Source of the DNA: CANLBN01 sp050298695
GTDB taxonomy: Bacteria > Pseudomonadota > Gammaproteobacteria > Pseudomonadales > Cellvibrionaceae
NCBI GenBank assembly: GCA_050298695.1
Contig: JBNKUQ010000001.1
Span: 1 to 64,000 of the forward strand
Direction: 5' to 3'
Length of the DNA: 64,000 nt
This document shows positions 9,523 to 17,414 of the stretch, piece by piece (position 1 is the stretch's first letter; every line of letters begins with the position of its first letter). The position numbers and the translations under genes were made by a program. A model generated the notes under the pieces. The model searched no databases. It was not told the DNA's origin and saw nothing but the letters and a program-made list of their open reading frames with translations.

Positions 9523-9558
9523 ACGTATGCATTCCCACGCAGAGCGTGGGAACGAGAA
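9523..9558 (-). repeat. REP-like palindrome, copy 2 (inverted relative to copy 1)
   Basis: The stem ttcccacgc / gcgtgggaa with loop aga lies at 9532-9552, flanked by cgtatgca on the left and cgagaa on the right. It is the reverse complement of copy 1 with small changes. The roughly 135 bp between the two copies is AT-rich with no open frame. Together they fill the gap between the heme-protein gene and ybeY. Confidence 0.85.
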
Positions 9559-9582
9559 ATAAAATGACTAATCTGATAACTA

Positions 9583-10044
9583 TTATTTTCCATGTTCACA
9601 AAGATAAGGATTTGGATAACCTAATTGATTCAGTAATTGAATTTCTAGGGCTTCCATTTCTTGGGCGTCCTCTTCTTCGATATGGTCATAACCTAGTAAA
9701 TGTAAGGTGCCGTGAATCACCATATGGGCCCAATGCGCATTGATGGTTTTCGATTGTTCTTTGGCTTCAGTGTCGACAACGCTGGCGCAGATGACTAAGT
9801 CTCCCAGAAAAGGAATGTCGACGCCTTCGGGAAAGTCTGCAGGAAAGGAAAGGACGTTGGTGGGCTTATCTTTTTGACGATATTGTTTGTTTAGCATTTG
9901 GCTTTCGTCGGCATCGACAATTCTAATGCTGACTTCGGCATCATCTTGTTTGGCTAATGCAATGCGTATCCAAGACTCAATCTCGTTATTCTTGGGCGTG
10001 TCGACAGAGGTTGATGTTGCGAGCTGAATATCAACGGTGATCAT
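9583..10044 (-). CDS. ybeY: Endoribonuclease / rRNA maturation factor YbeY
   Basis: A single-domain metallo-RNase of the UPF0054 family, active in 16S rRNA 3'-end maturation and ribosome quality control. The zinc-binding signature H-x3-H-x5-H is present as VIHGTLHLLGYDH. Other family blocks are LNKQYRQKDKPTNVLSFP and FLGDLVIC. The length of 153 is normal. The start overlaps the ybeZ stop by four bases (ATGA), so translation is coupled. The gene is followed by the REP pair and not directly by ybeX. Confidence 0.96.
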   Translation of the reverse strand: MITVDIQLATSTSVDTPKNNEIESWIRIALAKQDDAEVSIRIVDADESQMLNKQYRQKDKPTNVLSFPADFPEGVDIPFLGDLVICASVVDTEAKEQSKTINAHWAHMVIHGTLHLLGYDHIEEEDAQEMEALEIQLLNQLGYPNPYLCEHGK

Positions 10045-11051
10045 TTCTCAGCTCGATCATAGGCATCGACGATACGTTGCACGATAGGGTGGCGCACCAC
10101 ATCGCGAGAGGTAAAGTGGGTAAAGCTAATACCTTCAACACCTTCAAGCACTTCAATGGCGTGCTTTAGCCCGGAGGGTTGGCCTCGGGGTAAATCAATC
10201 TGGCTGGGATCTCCATTGATGACGGCCGTTGTGCCAAAACCAATCCGGGTGAGAAACATTTTCATTTGCTCGCGAGTGGTGTTTTGGCTTTCATCGAGAA
10301 TAACAAAGGCATTGTTTAAGGTGCGACCACGCATATAGGCTAGGGGGGCGACCTCAATCACATTGCGCTCAATGAGTTTATCGACGGTCTCAAATCCCAG
10401 CATTTCGTATAAGGCATCATAGAGAGGTCGAAGGTAAGGATCGACTTTCTGGGATAAGTCGCCGGGCAAAAAACCCAGTTTTTCGCCCGCCTCAACCGCA
10501 GGTCGTACCAGTAAAATGCGTTCAATCTCGTCAGCCAATAGTGCTTGTACCGCACAGGCGACCGCTAGGTAGGTTTTACCCGTACCGGCAGGGCCAACAC
10601 CAAAATTAATGTCATGGGTCAGAACAGCACGAACATAGCCTTGCTGATTTTTACCTCGGGGTTTTACTTTGCCTTTCTTCGTTTGTATCACCGTTAGCGC
10701 ATCGGGGTTAAAGGGTTGTTCACCGCTTTCTTGCTGAAATTGCTGAATGGCCAGGTGTACGTGGTCGGGAGTCATTTCCTGGCCTCCTTGAACATCATCA
10801 TAAAGTGACTTTAAAATCACGGAGCTGGTTTGTACGGCGCTCTCGTCTCCTTCGATGGCAAATTGGTTGCCACGGTGGACAATACGTACATTTAAGCGAT
10901 CTTCAACCTGCTTTAGGTGGCCATCAAATTGGCCGCAAAGGGCTGCAAGCTCCTGGGTTGAAGCGCGTTCGATGGTATAGGTGTGTTGGTGGTTACGGTT
11001 TGGTACCGTAGAGGTGTTTGATCGAGGTGTTTTTTTGGATGGGGTGTTCAA
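10041..11051 (-). CDS. ybeZ: PhoH-like ATPase YbeZ
   Basis: A PhoH-family P-loop protein that works with YbeY in RNA metabolism. Walker A is GPAGTGKT (in NFGVGPAGTGKTYLAV). Walker B is AFVILDESQN, and RMFLTRIG/INGDPSQIDLP-type blocks follow. An N-terminal KH-like RNA-binding region is expected around residues 30-100. The length of 336 is typical. It is usually preceded by miaB, but here the next gene upstream on the minus strand is the DUF3999 gene, with a plus-strand gene in between. miaB lies about 12 kb away. Confidence 0.95.
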   Translation of the reverse strand: MNTPSKKTPRSNTSTVPNRNHQHTYTIERASTQELAALCGQFDGHLKQVEDRLNVRIVHRGNQFAIEGDESAVQTSSVILKSLYDDVQGGQEMTPDHVHLAIQQFQQESGEQPFNPDALTVIQTKKGKVKPRGKNQQGYVRAVLTHDINFGVGPAGTGKTYLAVACAVQALLADEIERILLVRPAVEAGEKLGFLPGDLSQKVDPYLRPLYDALYEMLGFETVDKLIERNVIEVAPLAYMRGRTLNNAFVILDESQNTTREQMKMFLTRIGFGTTAVINGDPSQIDLPRGQPSGLKHAIEVLEGVEGISFTHFTSRDVVRHPIVQRIVDAYDRAEK

Positions 11052-11132
11052 GACGCTTTATTTATCCTCTGATTAAAAAATATACTGCATAGTGTAGCTG
11101 ATTCAGGTTATCTCGGCTACTCCCTATGTTGC

Positions 11133-11166
11133 TATTAACCCGGTACAAATACCTGCCGGGTTAATA
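11133..11166. other. Perfect 11-bp hairpin in the ybeZ upstream region
   Basis: tattaacccgg at 11133-11143 pairs perfectly with ccgggttaata at 11156-11166 across a 12-base loop. No T run follows on either strand, so it is not a clear intrinsic terminator. It sits between the divergent starts of ybeZ and the 221-residue membrane protein, and could be an operator, an mRNA leader hairpin or a repeat remnant. Confidence 0.6.
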
Positions 11167-11258
11167 ATAGCTTGCCTCTGATAGCCCGCGATAATAGCCG
11201 ACTTTTACGTGGTAGACTAACTTTTAGATAATAGAGTACTTAACTCTAGGGGGATTAC

Positions 11259-11924
11259 GTGAATAACAACCATGGTGAAGAGATTATCCTCGAAAGTCGA
11301 GACGTCATAGAACAGCTTGTGCCGCCATCAGGTCGAAATCGCGAGGTGCAGCATACGCTATGCTGCCAAGGTAATGCTAAAAATACCCGCATCCACTATC
11401 GCTTATTGAATGACTATTTTGTTGAAATTGTTCAAGAACAAACTAAAACACAGCCCAGTAGCAAAAAGGTAATTATTGCTTTTCATGTCGGTTTCTTCAA
11501 ATCAAAACCACTGTGGTCATTAACGGCAGTGGCATGGTGGTTTTATGGCGCGGTTATTTTTTTGGCTGTATTCGGTATTCTTTACTTAGTGATGCCTAAT
11601 CTCTATGGGATGATTGGTGCCGCAGCTTTATTTTCGATGTGTTTGTTTTTTTATATTAAGTCTATTCACGTTCAACGCCTATTTGTGACGCGCATAGCGA
11701 AAGCTCCCCTCCTTAAAATTCCCCATCGCGATTTGCCGGGACAAGAAGGAAAACTGTTTATCGAACAAATGAAAAAAGCTATCGATAGTTACCCTCTGCC
11801 CTACAATATTAACCCTCTCGCTGAAGAAACAAAATTACTTCGCGCCAGTCAGGAGCGAGGTATTTTTACGGAAAAAGAGTACAAGAAATATCGTGATTTA
11901 ATTTTGCAGCGTTACAATCGTTAA
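11259..11924 (+). CDS. Hypothetical membrane protein, 221 residues
   Basis: Not recognised as a named family. The GTG at 11259 is preceded by TAGGGGG. There are about 80 polar residues, then two adjacent membrane helices (WWFYGAVIFLAVFGILYLVM and MIGAAALFSMCLFFYI). A C-terminal cytoplasmic region of about 75 residues ends in an SHOCT-like amphipathic stretch (RASQERGIFTEKEYKKYRDLIL). The stop codon overlaps the stop of the converging DUF3999 gene by three bases. It could belong functionally to the DUF2339/DUF3999 membrane pair next door, but that is only proximity. Confidence 0.65.
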   Translation: MNNNHGEEIILESRDVIEQLVPPSGRNREVQHTLCCQGNAKNTRIHYRLLNDYFVEIVQEQTKTQPSSKKVIIAFHVGFFKSKPLWSLTAVAWWFYGAVIFLAVFGILYLVMPNLYGMIGAAALFSMCLFFYIKSIHVQRLFVTRIAKAPLLKIPHRDLPGQEGKLFIEQMKKAIDSYPLPYNINPLAEETKLLRASQERGIFTEKEYKKYRDLILQRYNR

Positions 11925-13423
11925 TCAGGGCTTCCTTTGTTTTGGTTCATTTCTTGAAACAGTCGATAAGCCATCATTCCCATAAATCCTACGCCTAATA
12001 AAATCATTAACCATAATAAAACACGGAGATAGCCTGGGCTATCACTTTGGTTTGTGGTGATTTCGTCTTCTTTTTTTGTAGGTAAGTCTAAGGTGTTGAT
12101 GGTCCTTAATTTAACCGTTTCCATCACTGTATTGTTAAGCAAATTCTGAGGAATAGAGCGTTTTTCTGCAACGTGGTCGTTTCCGGCTAATAGATAAAAG
12201 GGACCGTCTCCTTCTGCAATAAATACAAACTCTGTCGCTTGCCAGCCAAAGTAAAGCGTTGGGAATTGTTCTCTGTCGAGCGTTTTCGGTTGTTGTATCA
12301 ATACCTTCCAGTGCCGGCTTCGCGTGGTGTTTAGATTAATAGTTTTATCATCACTATTTTTGTCTTCTTCGATATTATTCCAATTAAAAGACTGTCGGTA
12401 TAGCCAGCGACGATGGTTTGGTCCTGTTTCTGTCGTATAGTTGCCAAGTGTTTGCTTGATAGCCGTTTTAATTTTTTCCTTTCCCCGTTCGCGAACACCT
12501 TTGGCAGTAGACAGCGTGTTGGGGTTGCTGTGTTGCTCCGCATAAATAAGGCCTGATATGACACTTGCTTTTACAGGGGAGCTTAATTTCAATTGTGAAA
12601 TAGGTAATAAGCCGGGTAGTGTAACAGCAAGATTATTGGTGCTGATATTTTCTGATGGCGGAATTATTTGTAGTTCTTCCGGTGAGATCCACTCAAGGTT
12701 TTTTTCGTCGTATTTAATATGGCGATAGTGGGCGTTAATGCTGTCCAATTCATTAATAAAATTGTCAGTATTGCTAAATAGTGCAAAACGAAAGTAAGTC
12801 GTGTTTTGTGATTGGTTTAGTGCAATCTCATGTTTTTGTAAATTTTCTGTAGAATGTTCTGTGCTCTCTGGATTATCTAAGAAATACAATTGAGTCGCTT
12901 GAGTAACTTGGCGCCAATCCTGCAAATTATTGCTAGCTTCAACAATGGCAATAGCGCTTAACGCTTGTGTTGTCTTTAATTTAACGGAGAGAGTATGCAA
13001 GTGATCTTGGTTATTATTTCTGAGAATAAAAGAGTTAAAGTGCAATTTTTTTGGGGTGGATTCGGATTCGGGTTCCGGTATCGTTGCAAGACGTCGTAAG
13101 CGCTGTTCTGCTTGATACGCTGTTGTCTCTGGTTCGGGATAAAAATCCAGTGAAGCGCTGTACTCCTCTGTTTTCGACTCTGTTTTATGGGGTAAGCGCT
13201 GCAAGGGAACGACTTTATTATCACTGTTAACAATGGTGAGGTCGCCATAATTATCGTATTGCAAGCAAGCGTATACTGCTTTGTTGAGTGCTATTTTGCG
13301 TATCGCTTGCTGCCCTTCTGTTATTTCAAAGCGGCACAGGAAATTATCATTATTCGCAGTCGCGCATAATGATAGGCTTAAGCCAACTATGACAGCGCTA
13401 AGAGGTTTGTAGCTTATTCTCAT
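11921..13423 (-). CDS. DUF3999-family exported membrane-anchored protein
   Basis: I place the start at the ATG at 13423, which begins MRISYKPLSAVIVGLSLSL, a clear signal peptide ending near CATANN. The upstream Met at 13495 would only add charged residues inside the DUF2339 gene. A periplasmic region of about 420 residues follows, with discoidin-like blocks such as NNLQDWRQV and YFRF. A C-terminal anchor helix (VLLWLMILLGVGFMGMMAY) and a short tail end the protein. DUF3999 genes are typically next to DUF2339, as here, with a 26-base overlap. Their joint function is unknown. Confidence 0.85.
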   Translation of the reverse strand: MRISYKPLSAVIVGLSLSLCATANNDNFLCRFEITEGQQAIRKIALNKAVYACLQYDNYGDLTIVNSDNKVVPLQRLPHKTESKTEEYSASLDFYPEPETTAYQAEQRLRRLATIPEPESESTPKKLHFNSFILRNNNQDHLHTLSVKLKTTQALSAIAIVEASNNLQDWRQVTQATQLYFLDNPESTEHSTENLQKHEIALNQSQNTTYFRFALFSNTDNFINELDSINAHYRHIKYDEKNLEWISPEELQIIPPSENISTNNLAVTLPGLLPISQLKLSSPVKASVISGLIYAEQHSNPNTLSTAKGVRERGKEKIKTAIKQTLGNYTTETGPNHRRWLYRQSFNWNNIEEDKNSDDKTINLNTTRSRHWKVLIQQPKTLDREQFPTLYFGWQATEFVFIAEGDGPFYLLAGNDHVAEKRSIPQNLLNNTVMETVKLRTINTLDLPTKKEDEITTNQSDSPGYLRVLLWLMILLGVGFMGMMAYRLFQEMNQNKGSPD

Positions 13424-16400
13424 GATCGTTCTCATCATCACTCGACTCATTTTTATCAATGTTTTTATGTTCTTTTTTGGGAGGAATGGGGGCAAAGTAA
13501 CCCACGAGGGTTAGCAGTAAGCCCACTCCTGTGAAAGAGATAATACGTTCAATAGTGCCCTGTGCCGCGAGGTCAACCACAAAGAGTTTCAGCACGACTA
13601 CGCCGAGCAAGCTGGCGCCAATCAGCCAGCATTGTCGCCAGCCTTGGCGATTAGCGTAAGCCGTTACCGCCAAACCACATAAGGCCCAAAACAGTGATAA
13701 CACGGTTTGTGAACTATAACGACTAACAATGGTTGGCAGTTCCCAGGGTACTTGTCCCCAATGATGCACTGCTCTTAGTAATTCCACATTTGCCCAAACA
13801 AATAAAAATCCAGCCAGTGCGCTTAGCTTCCAAACGCGGTTGGCGTACCATTTGTACTGTGTAAATAGCTGTGAGCTCCACAATAAAATACTGAATAGTA
13901 TGATGGCCTGCACAATATCGACAGGGTTCATTAGTGGTAGCCAGGGTAGCGGTGAGCTATTGGCCGCAGAGAAAAGTTGTAATGCTGACCAAGTAGCAAG
14001 TATTGCTAAGAGTACAGGAAGCAATCGTTTCGATAAGTTTTCAGCGTGAATATTGAATGGCCAATACTGAGCGCGACGCAGCAGCCCCAATGTGGCCATC
14101 GTGCTAAGAGGCAACATGGCTAAGTGCCAGCCATGCATAAAGGGCACATAATCGAGTATATGCCAAGAGACTTTCCAGCTTAGCCATAGCCCAATAAATA
14201 GTATTCCGCCGTTAATGAGTAAGGGATGGGCTGGGTGCTGCCGGTGATCACATCGCCAAAAGCCCCAAAACATTGCCGCGATAGCGAGAGCCCAGACGAG
14301 ATAATCAGAGAAAGCGGGTGCTTGCCACTTCAGCAGCGCAATACTTAATTGAGCGTTGTTTAAACTGACCGGGTCTAGGTCACCGAAGAGTAATTTGAGT
14401 CCTATTGCTGTCAGTACGATAGGAAGCAAGGTGAGACCCATCATGCGCATTGCCCTCCAGTCCAGTTTTTCCCAGAGCCAAATGCATAAAATAGACAGCA
14501 AAGCGCTACCCAATACCAAGGGCCATAAGCCTAACCACAGTAATATCACCGCAATTAATGCGCCGCCACTGTAGACTAAGGCTTCGGTTGAGAATGGCCC
14601 TAATTGGCGGTTATAGTAAAGGCAATAAAAATAGACAGCAAAACCAAAGGGCCATAAGAAGGGACCAGGAGCAAAGGGCCATTGTATCGATGAAGCAATA
14701 TTAGAAAGGGCGTAAAGATTGCCATCCAATAGCACAGCCCCAAGTGTGGTTGCTACTAATACGGGAAAGAAAAATAAGGCTTCAATTTTTAACAAAAACC
14801 ATTGCTTACGCAGTATCAGTTGTTGGAAGAGAATGGTGAGTAAGGCGTAGCCCAAGAGCAATTGCCACAACCCTTCCCACAATAATAAGCCAGAAAGGAT
14901 TAAAGCCATTAATAGGTGAGAGGCTTGTGCCAGTGTTGAGTGGGTTTCATCGCGTCCAAGGTAGAGGCTGTAAAATGCACTTAACACGACTACTGGCCAA
15001 ATAATATAGCCTCCATTATCGGCTAACTGGTATTGATGTAGATAACTAGAAAAAGCAGCCAAGGCAATGGCGACCATAAAACTTGCACTTACGTTGTAGG
15101 CGACTAACCAGCGTAAGTGTTTTGCGGCAAGCGCATAAGCCAATACACAACTCGCTCCGAGTAAGGCGAGACTGACGCCGTGTTCTCCATAGGCATTAAA
15201 ACGAATAATTTGATACTCAAAACCCAGTAGCAGTACAACAATACCGTAAGCGAGCAGCAGCCACTGTAGCGGTGCTTCAATGCTGCGCTTGCCTGTATAG
15301 GTTCGGGACAATAGCCAGCTTGCGGTATTCGCTGATAGCGCAATAATAATGCAGCCAATAAAAGCGCTGTTAAGAAATAAGGTATTGGCATGGCTGAGAT
15401 CATGTTGATCTAGGGGAAAAAGCAATTCTGCGGCAAGCATAAAACCTGAAGCAAGAATCAACGCTATGCCGAATAGGCGTCGGTAGATATGTTGTTGACG
15501 AATACTGAGCCATAAAATTCCTGCGCCCTCAATTGCCCAGGTGGCGCCTGTTAGCGTGCCATCTATTGCAAAAGGAATGGCTAGGGTCGCAAAAATAACC
15601 CCGAGCGCTAAAAAAGTTTCGCTAAGTAAACGTAGCTGCTCTCGATGTCGAGACCATAAAAATTGTGTGAGTGCGATATAAAACCCTGCAAGTGCAAAGG
15701 CGCTAATGGCGATTCCGTAGTCAAAGCGCGCTGCTATGGTACTTTGTAAACCAAAGGCCAATAGCGGAGTTCCGAAAATAAGCGAGCTATCGACATAGTC
15801 TTTATAGGAGGGTGAGCGTTTAAAGGCGTAGAGCACCCCAATCGCCACATAGAGCAAAAAGAAAATGATCAGGAAGGGCTCTACTTGCCAAAAGTTAGCA
15901 GCTTCGTACCCCGTTGCTCTCCAGAGGGTAAATACACCAAAAGTAAAAATGAAACCAATAAAGTTCAGAATGCGCCAAGATTGGAACCAGGCAATGGCAA
16001 AGATGCCGATATTTAAAATAGTGTAATAGCTAAATAAACCCACAAAATTATTACTGCCTGTGGAGGTTAATATCGGAGCAAGAAAGCCGCCAATACTGGC
16101 AAATACCGCTAAGGATTTCGCTTTTTGTAATACTGCCAATGTGGCGGCCAGGCAGACAGTAATAAAAAGTAAGGCAAAAGCAATGGGGGAACTGATAACT
16201 GAATAAAGACTAAAGCTCGCAAAAATAGTGAGGTATAACAGAGCAACGCCACCGCCTTGGATGACCAAGGCAAATTGTGAACGCTTTTCTCGTTGTAGCC
16301 ATCCCCAAATCAGTAGTCCTATAGCAGCAGCGCTGACGGCTCCTAACCTGAGTTCGATAGGAATAAGATTTTGCCCAATCGCATATCGGGTTAAAAACGT

Positions 16401-17081
16401 CATTCCCATAAATAGAATGATCACACCGACGCGCACAAACACATTGCCCGTGGTGACCCAGGTCCAAGCGGCATTTATCAGCAGATGAATTTGTGCGTTG
16501 AGTTTTTCAATCAACGTTGGTGCTGCTGGTGTACGTTGTTGTTTTGGGGCTGTGGTTTGCCTGGTTGGTTCAGGTGGGATACTTGTGGTTTCTTTGCTGG
16601 CGGTTTCTTCACTCGTTGTTTCGTTGGTCAGTGTAGAAGGCTTGTTATTTTGTACGTTTTTAGTATGGAGTGTTTCGGTTGTTGCCTGATTAACAGGCTT
16701 ATCATCTTTAGAAGCGGGTTCTACAACAGAGTTATCGCTAGCAGATGTCGACTTTTCCTGAAGCGGGGCACCGACTTTTTCTATCGAGTCTACGGTACCA
16801 CTTTGACTTTGTTTTGCCGCAGATGCTTTTTTAAGATCTGTTGGTGTTGAAGTAGCAGGTTTGTTTTCTTCCTTGATGGCGATTTCCAGTAAGGTGGTTC
16901 TGTGTTGCTGCTTTGTCAGTTTTGTTTCGAGTAATGATACTTTTTTACTGAGTTGCTGGCTGCGCAGCAAACTTTGCCAAAGTAGTACTAATAGTCCACT
17001 AAAAACGAGGGCGATACTGATGCTGTCTTCAAATATGGTAATGGTGATTAAAGCCAGAACCAAAAAAGCGGCAATGATCAT
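13398..17081 (-). CDS. DUF2339-family giant polytopic membrane protein
   Basis: 1227 residues. An N-terminal membrane helix and a coiled-coil stretch (LSKKVSLLETKLTKQQHRTTLLE) come first. A Thr/Ser/Glu/Lys-rich disordered linker (about residues 70-190) follows, and then more than 25 hydrophobic segments to the end, with blocks such as WVTTGNVFVRVGVIILFMGMTFLTRYA and GGFLAPILTSTGSNN that are typical of DUF2339. The C-terminal tail is highly charged. Its function is unknown. The family co-occurs with DUF3999, whose gene overlaps this one. It is divergent from the kinase gene across 333 bp. Confidence 0.9.
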   Translation of the reverse strand: MIIAAFLVLALITITIFEDSISIALVFSGLLVLLWQSLLRSQQLSKKVSLLETKLTKQQHRTTLLEIAIKEENKPATSTPTDLKKASAAKQSQSGTVDSIEKVGAPLQEKSTSASDNSVVEPASKDDKPVNQATTETLHTKNVQNNKPSTLTNETTSEETASKETTSIPPEPTRQTTAPKQQRTPAAPTLIEKLNAQIHLLINAAWTWVTTGNVFVRVGVIILFMGMTFLTRYAIGQNLIPIELRLGAVSAAAIGLLIWGWLQREKRSQFALVIQGGGVALLYLTIFASFSLYSVISSPIAFALLFITVCLAATLAVLQKAKSLAVFASIGGFLAPILTSTGSNNFVGLFSYYTILNIGIFAIAWFQSWRILNFIGFIFTFGVFTLWRATGYEAANFWQVEPFLIIFFLLYVAIGVLYAFKRSPSYKDYVDSSLIFGTPLLAFGLQSTIAARFDYGIAISAFALAGFYIALTQFLWSRHREQLRLLSETFLALGVIFATLAIPFAIDGTLTGATWAIEGAGILWLSIRQQHIYRRLFGIALILASGFMLAAELLFPLDQHDLSHANTLFLNSAFIGCIIIALSANTASWLLSRTYTGKRSIEAPLQWLLLAYGIVVLLLGFEYQIIRFNAYGEHGVSLALLGASCVLAYALAAKHLRWLVAYNVSASFMVAIALAAFSSYLHQYQLADNGGYIIWPVVVLSAFYSLYLGRDETHSTLAQASHLLMALILSGLLLWEGLWQLLLGYALLTILFQQLILRKQWFLLKIEALFFFPVLVATTLGAVLLDGNLYALSNIASSIQWPFAPGPFLWPFGFAVYFYCLYYNRQLGPFSTEALVYSGGALIAVILLWLGLWPLVLGSALLSILCIWLWEKLDWRAMRMMGLTLLPIVLTAIGLKLLFGDLDPVSLNNAQLSIALLKWQAPAFSDYLVWALAIAAMFWGFWRCDHRQHPAHPLLINGGILFIGLWLSWKVSWHILDYVPFMHGWHLAMLPLSTMATLGLLRRAQYWPFNIHAENLSKRLLPVLLAILATWSALQLFSAANSSPLPWLPLMNPVDIVQAIILFSILLWSSQLFTQYKWYANRVWKLSALAGFLFVWANVELLRAVHHWGQVPWELPTIVSRYSSQTVLSLFWALCGLAVTAYANRQGWRQCWLIGASLLGVVVLKLFVVDLAAQGTIERIISFTGVGLLLTLVGYFAPIPPKKEHKNIDKNESSDDENDHENKLQTS

Positions 17082-17414
17082 GATGTTTGTCCTTTATGTT
17101 ATTTTGGCTCGATATTTTAAAGTCAGGTCTTTTTAATCTATTCGTTATACGGCATGTTTAGTTGTTCAGCAAATTGCCACGATTGCTATCGTCAAAGTGT
17201 TGGTGGTTATGACTGGAGGTATTGCCAGTTGATACGCTTGATCGCCTCATGTCTCAGAGGAATTACTTAGGCCGGATACTCTTCGGTTTGGTTGAAATTC
17301 GCGCCTTTACCTCAATTACCCAGCAGTTTATACTAGCTACCGCGTTAGAGCCGATGCAATATTTTGTCACAATAGAGTAATTCGTTGAATTTTAAGGTAT
17401 TAAACTAGAAGATT
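17082..17414. other. Divergent intergenic region, 333 bp
   Basis: Holds the 5' regions of the DUF2339 gene (minus) and the kinase gene (plus). I see no open frame, strong hairpin or clear sigma-70 pair. It presumably contains both promoters. Confidence 0.5.

Noticed and set aside
9546..9743. A plus-strand frame beginning in REP copy 2
   Set aside because: It is antisense to ybeY and starts inside a repeat.
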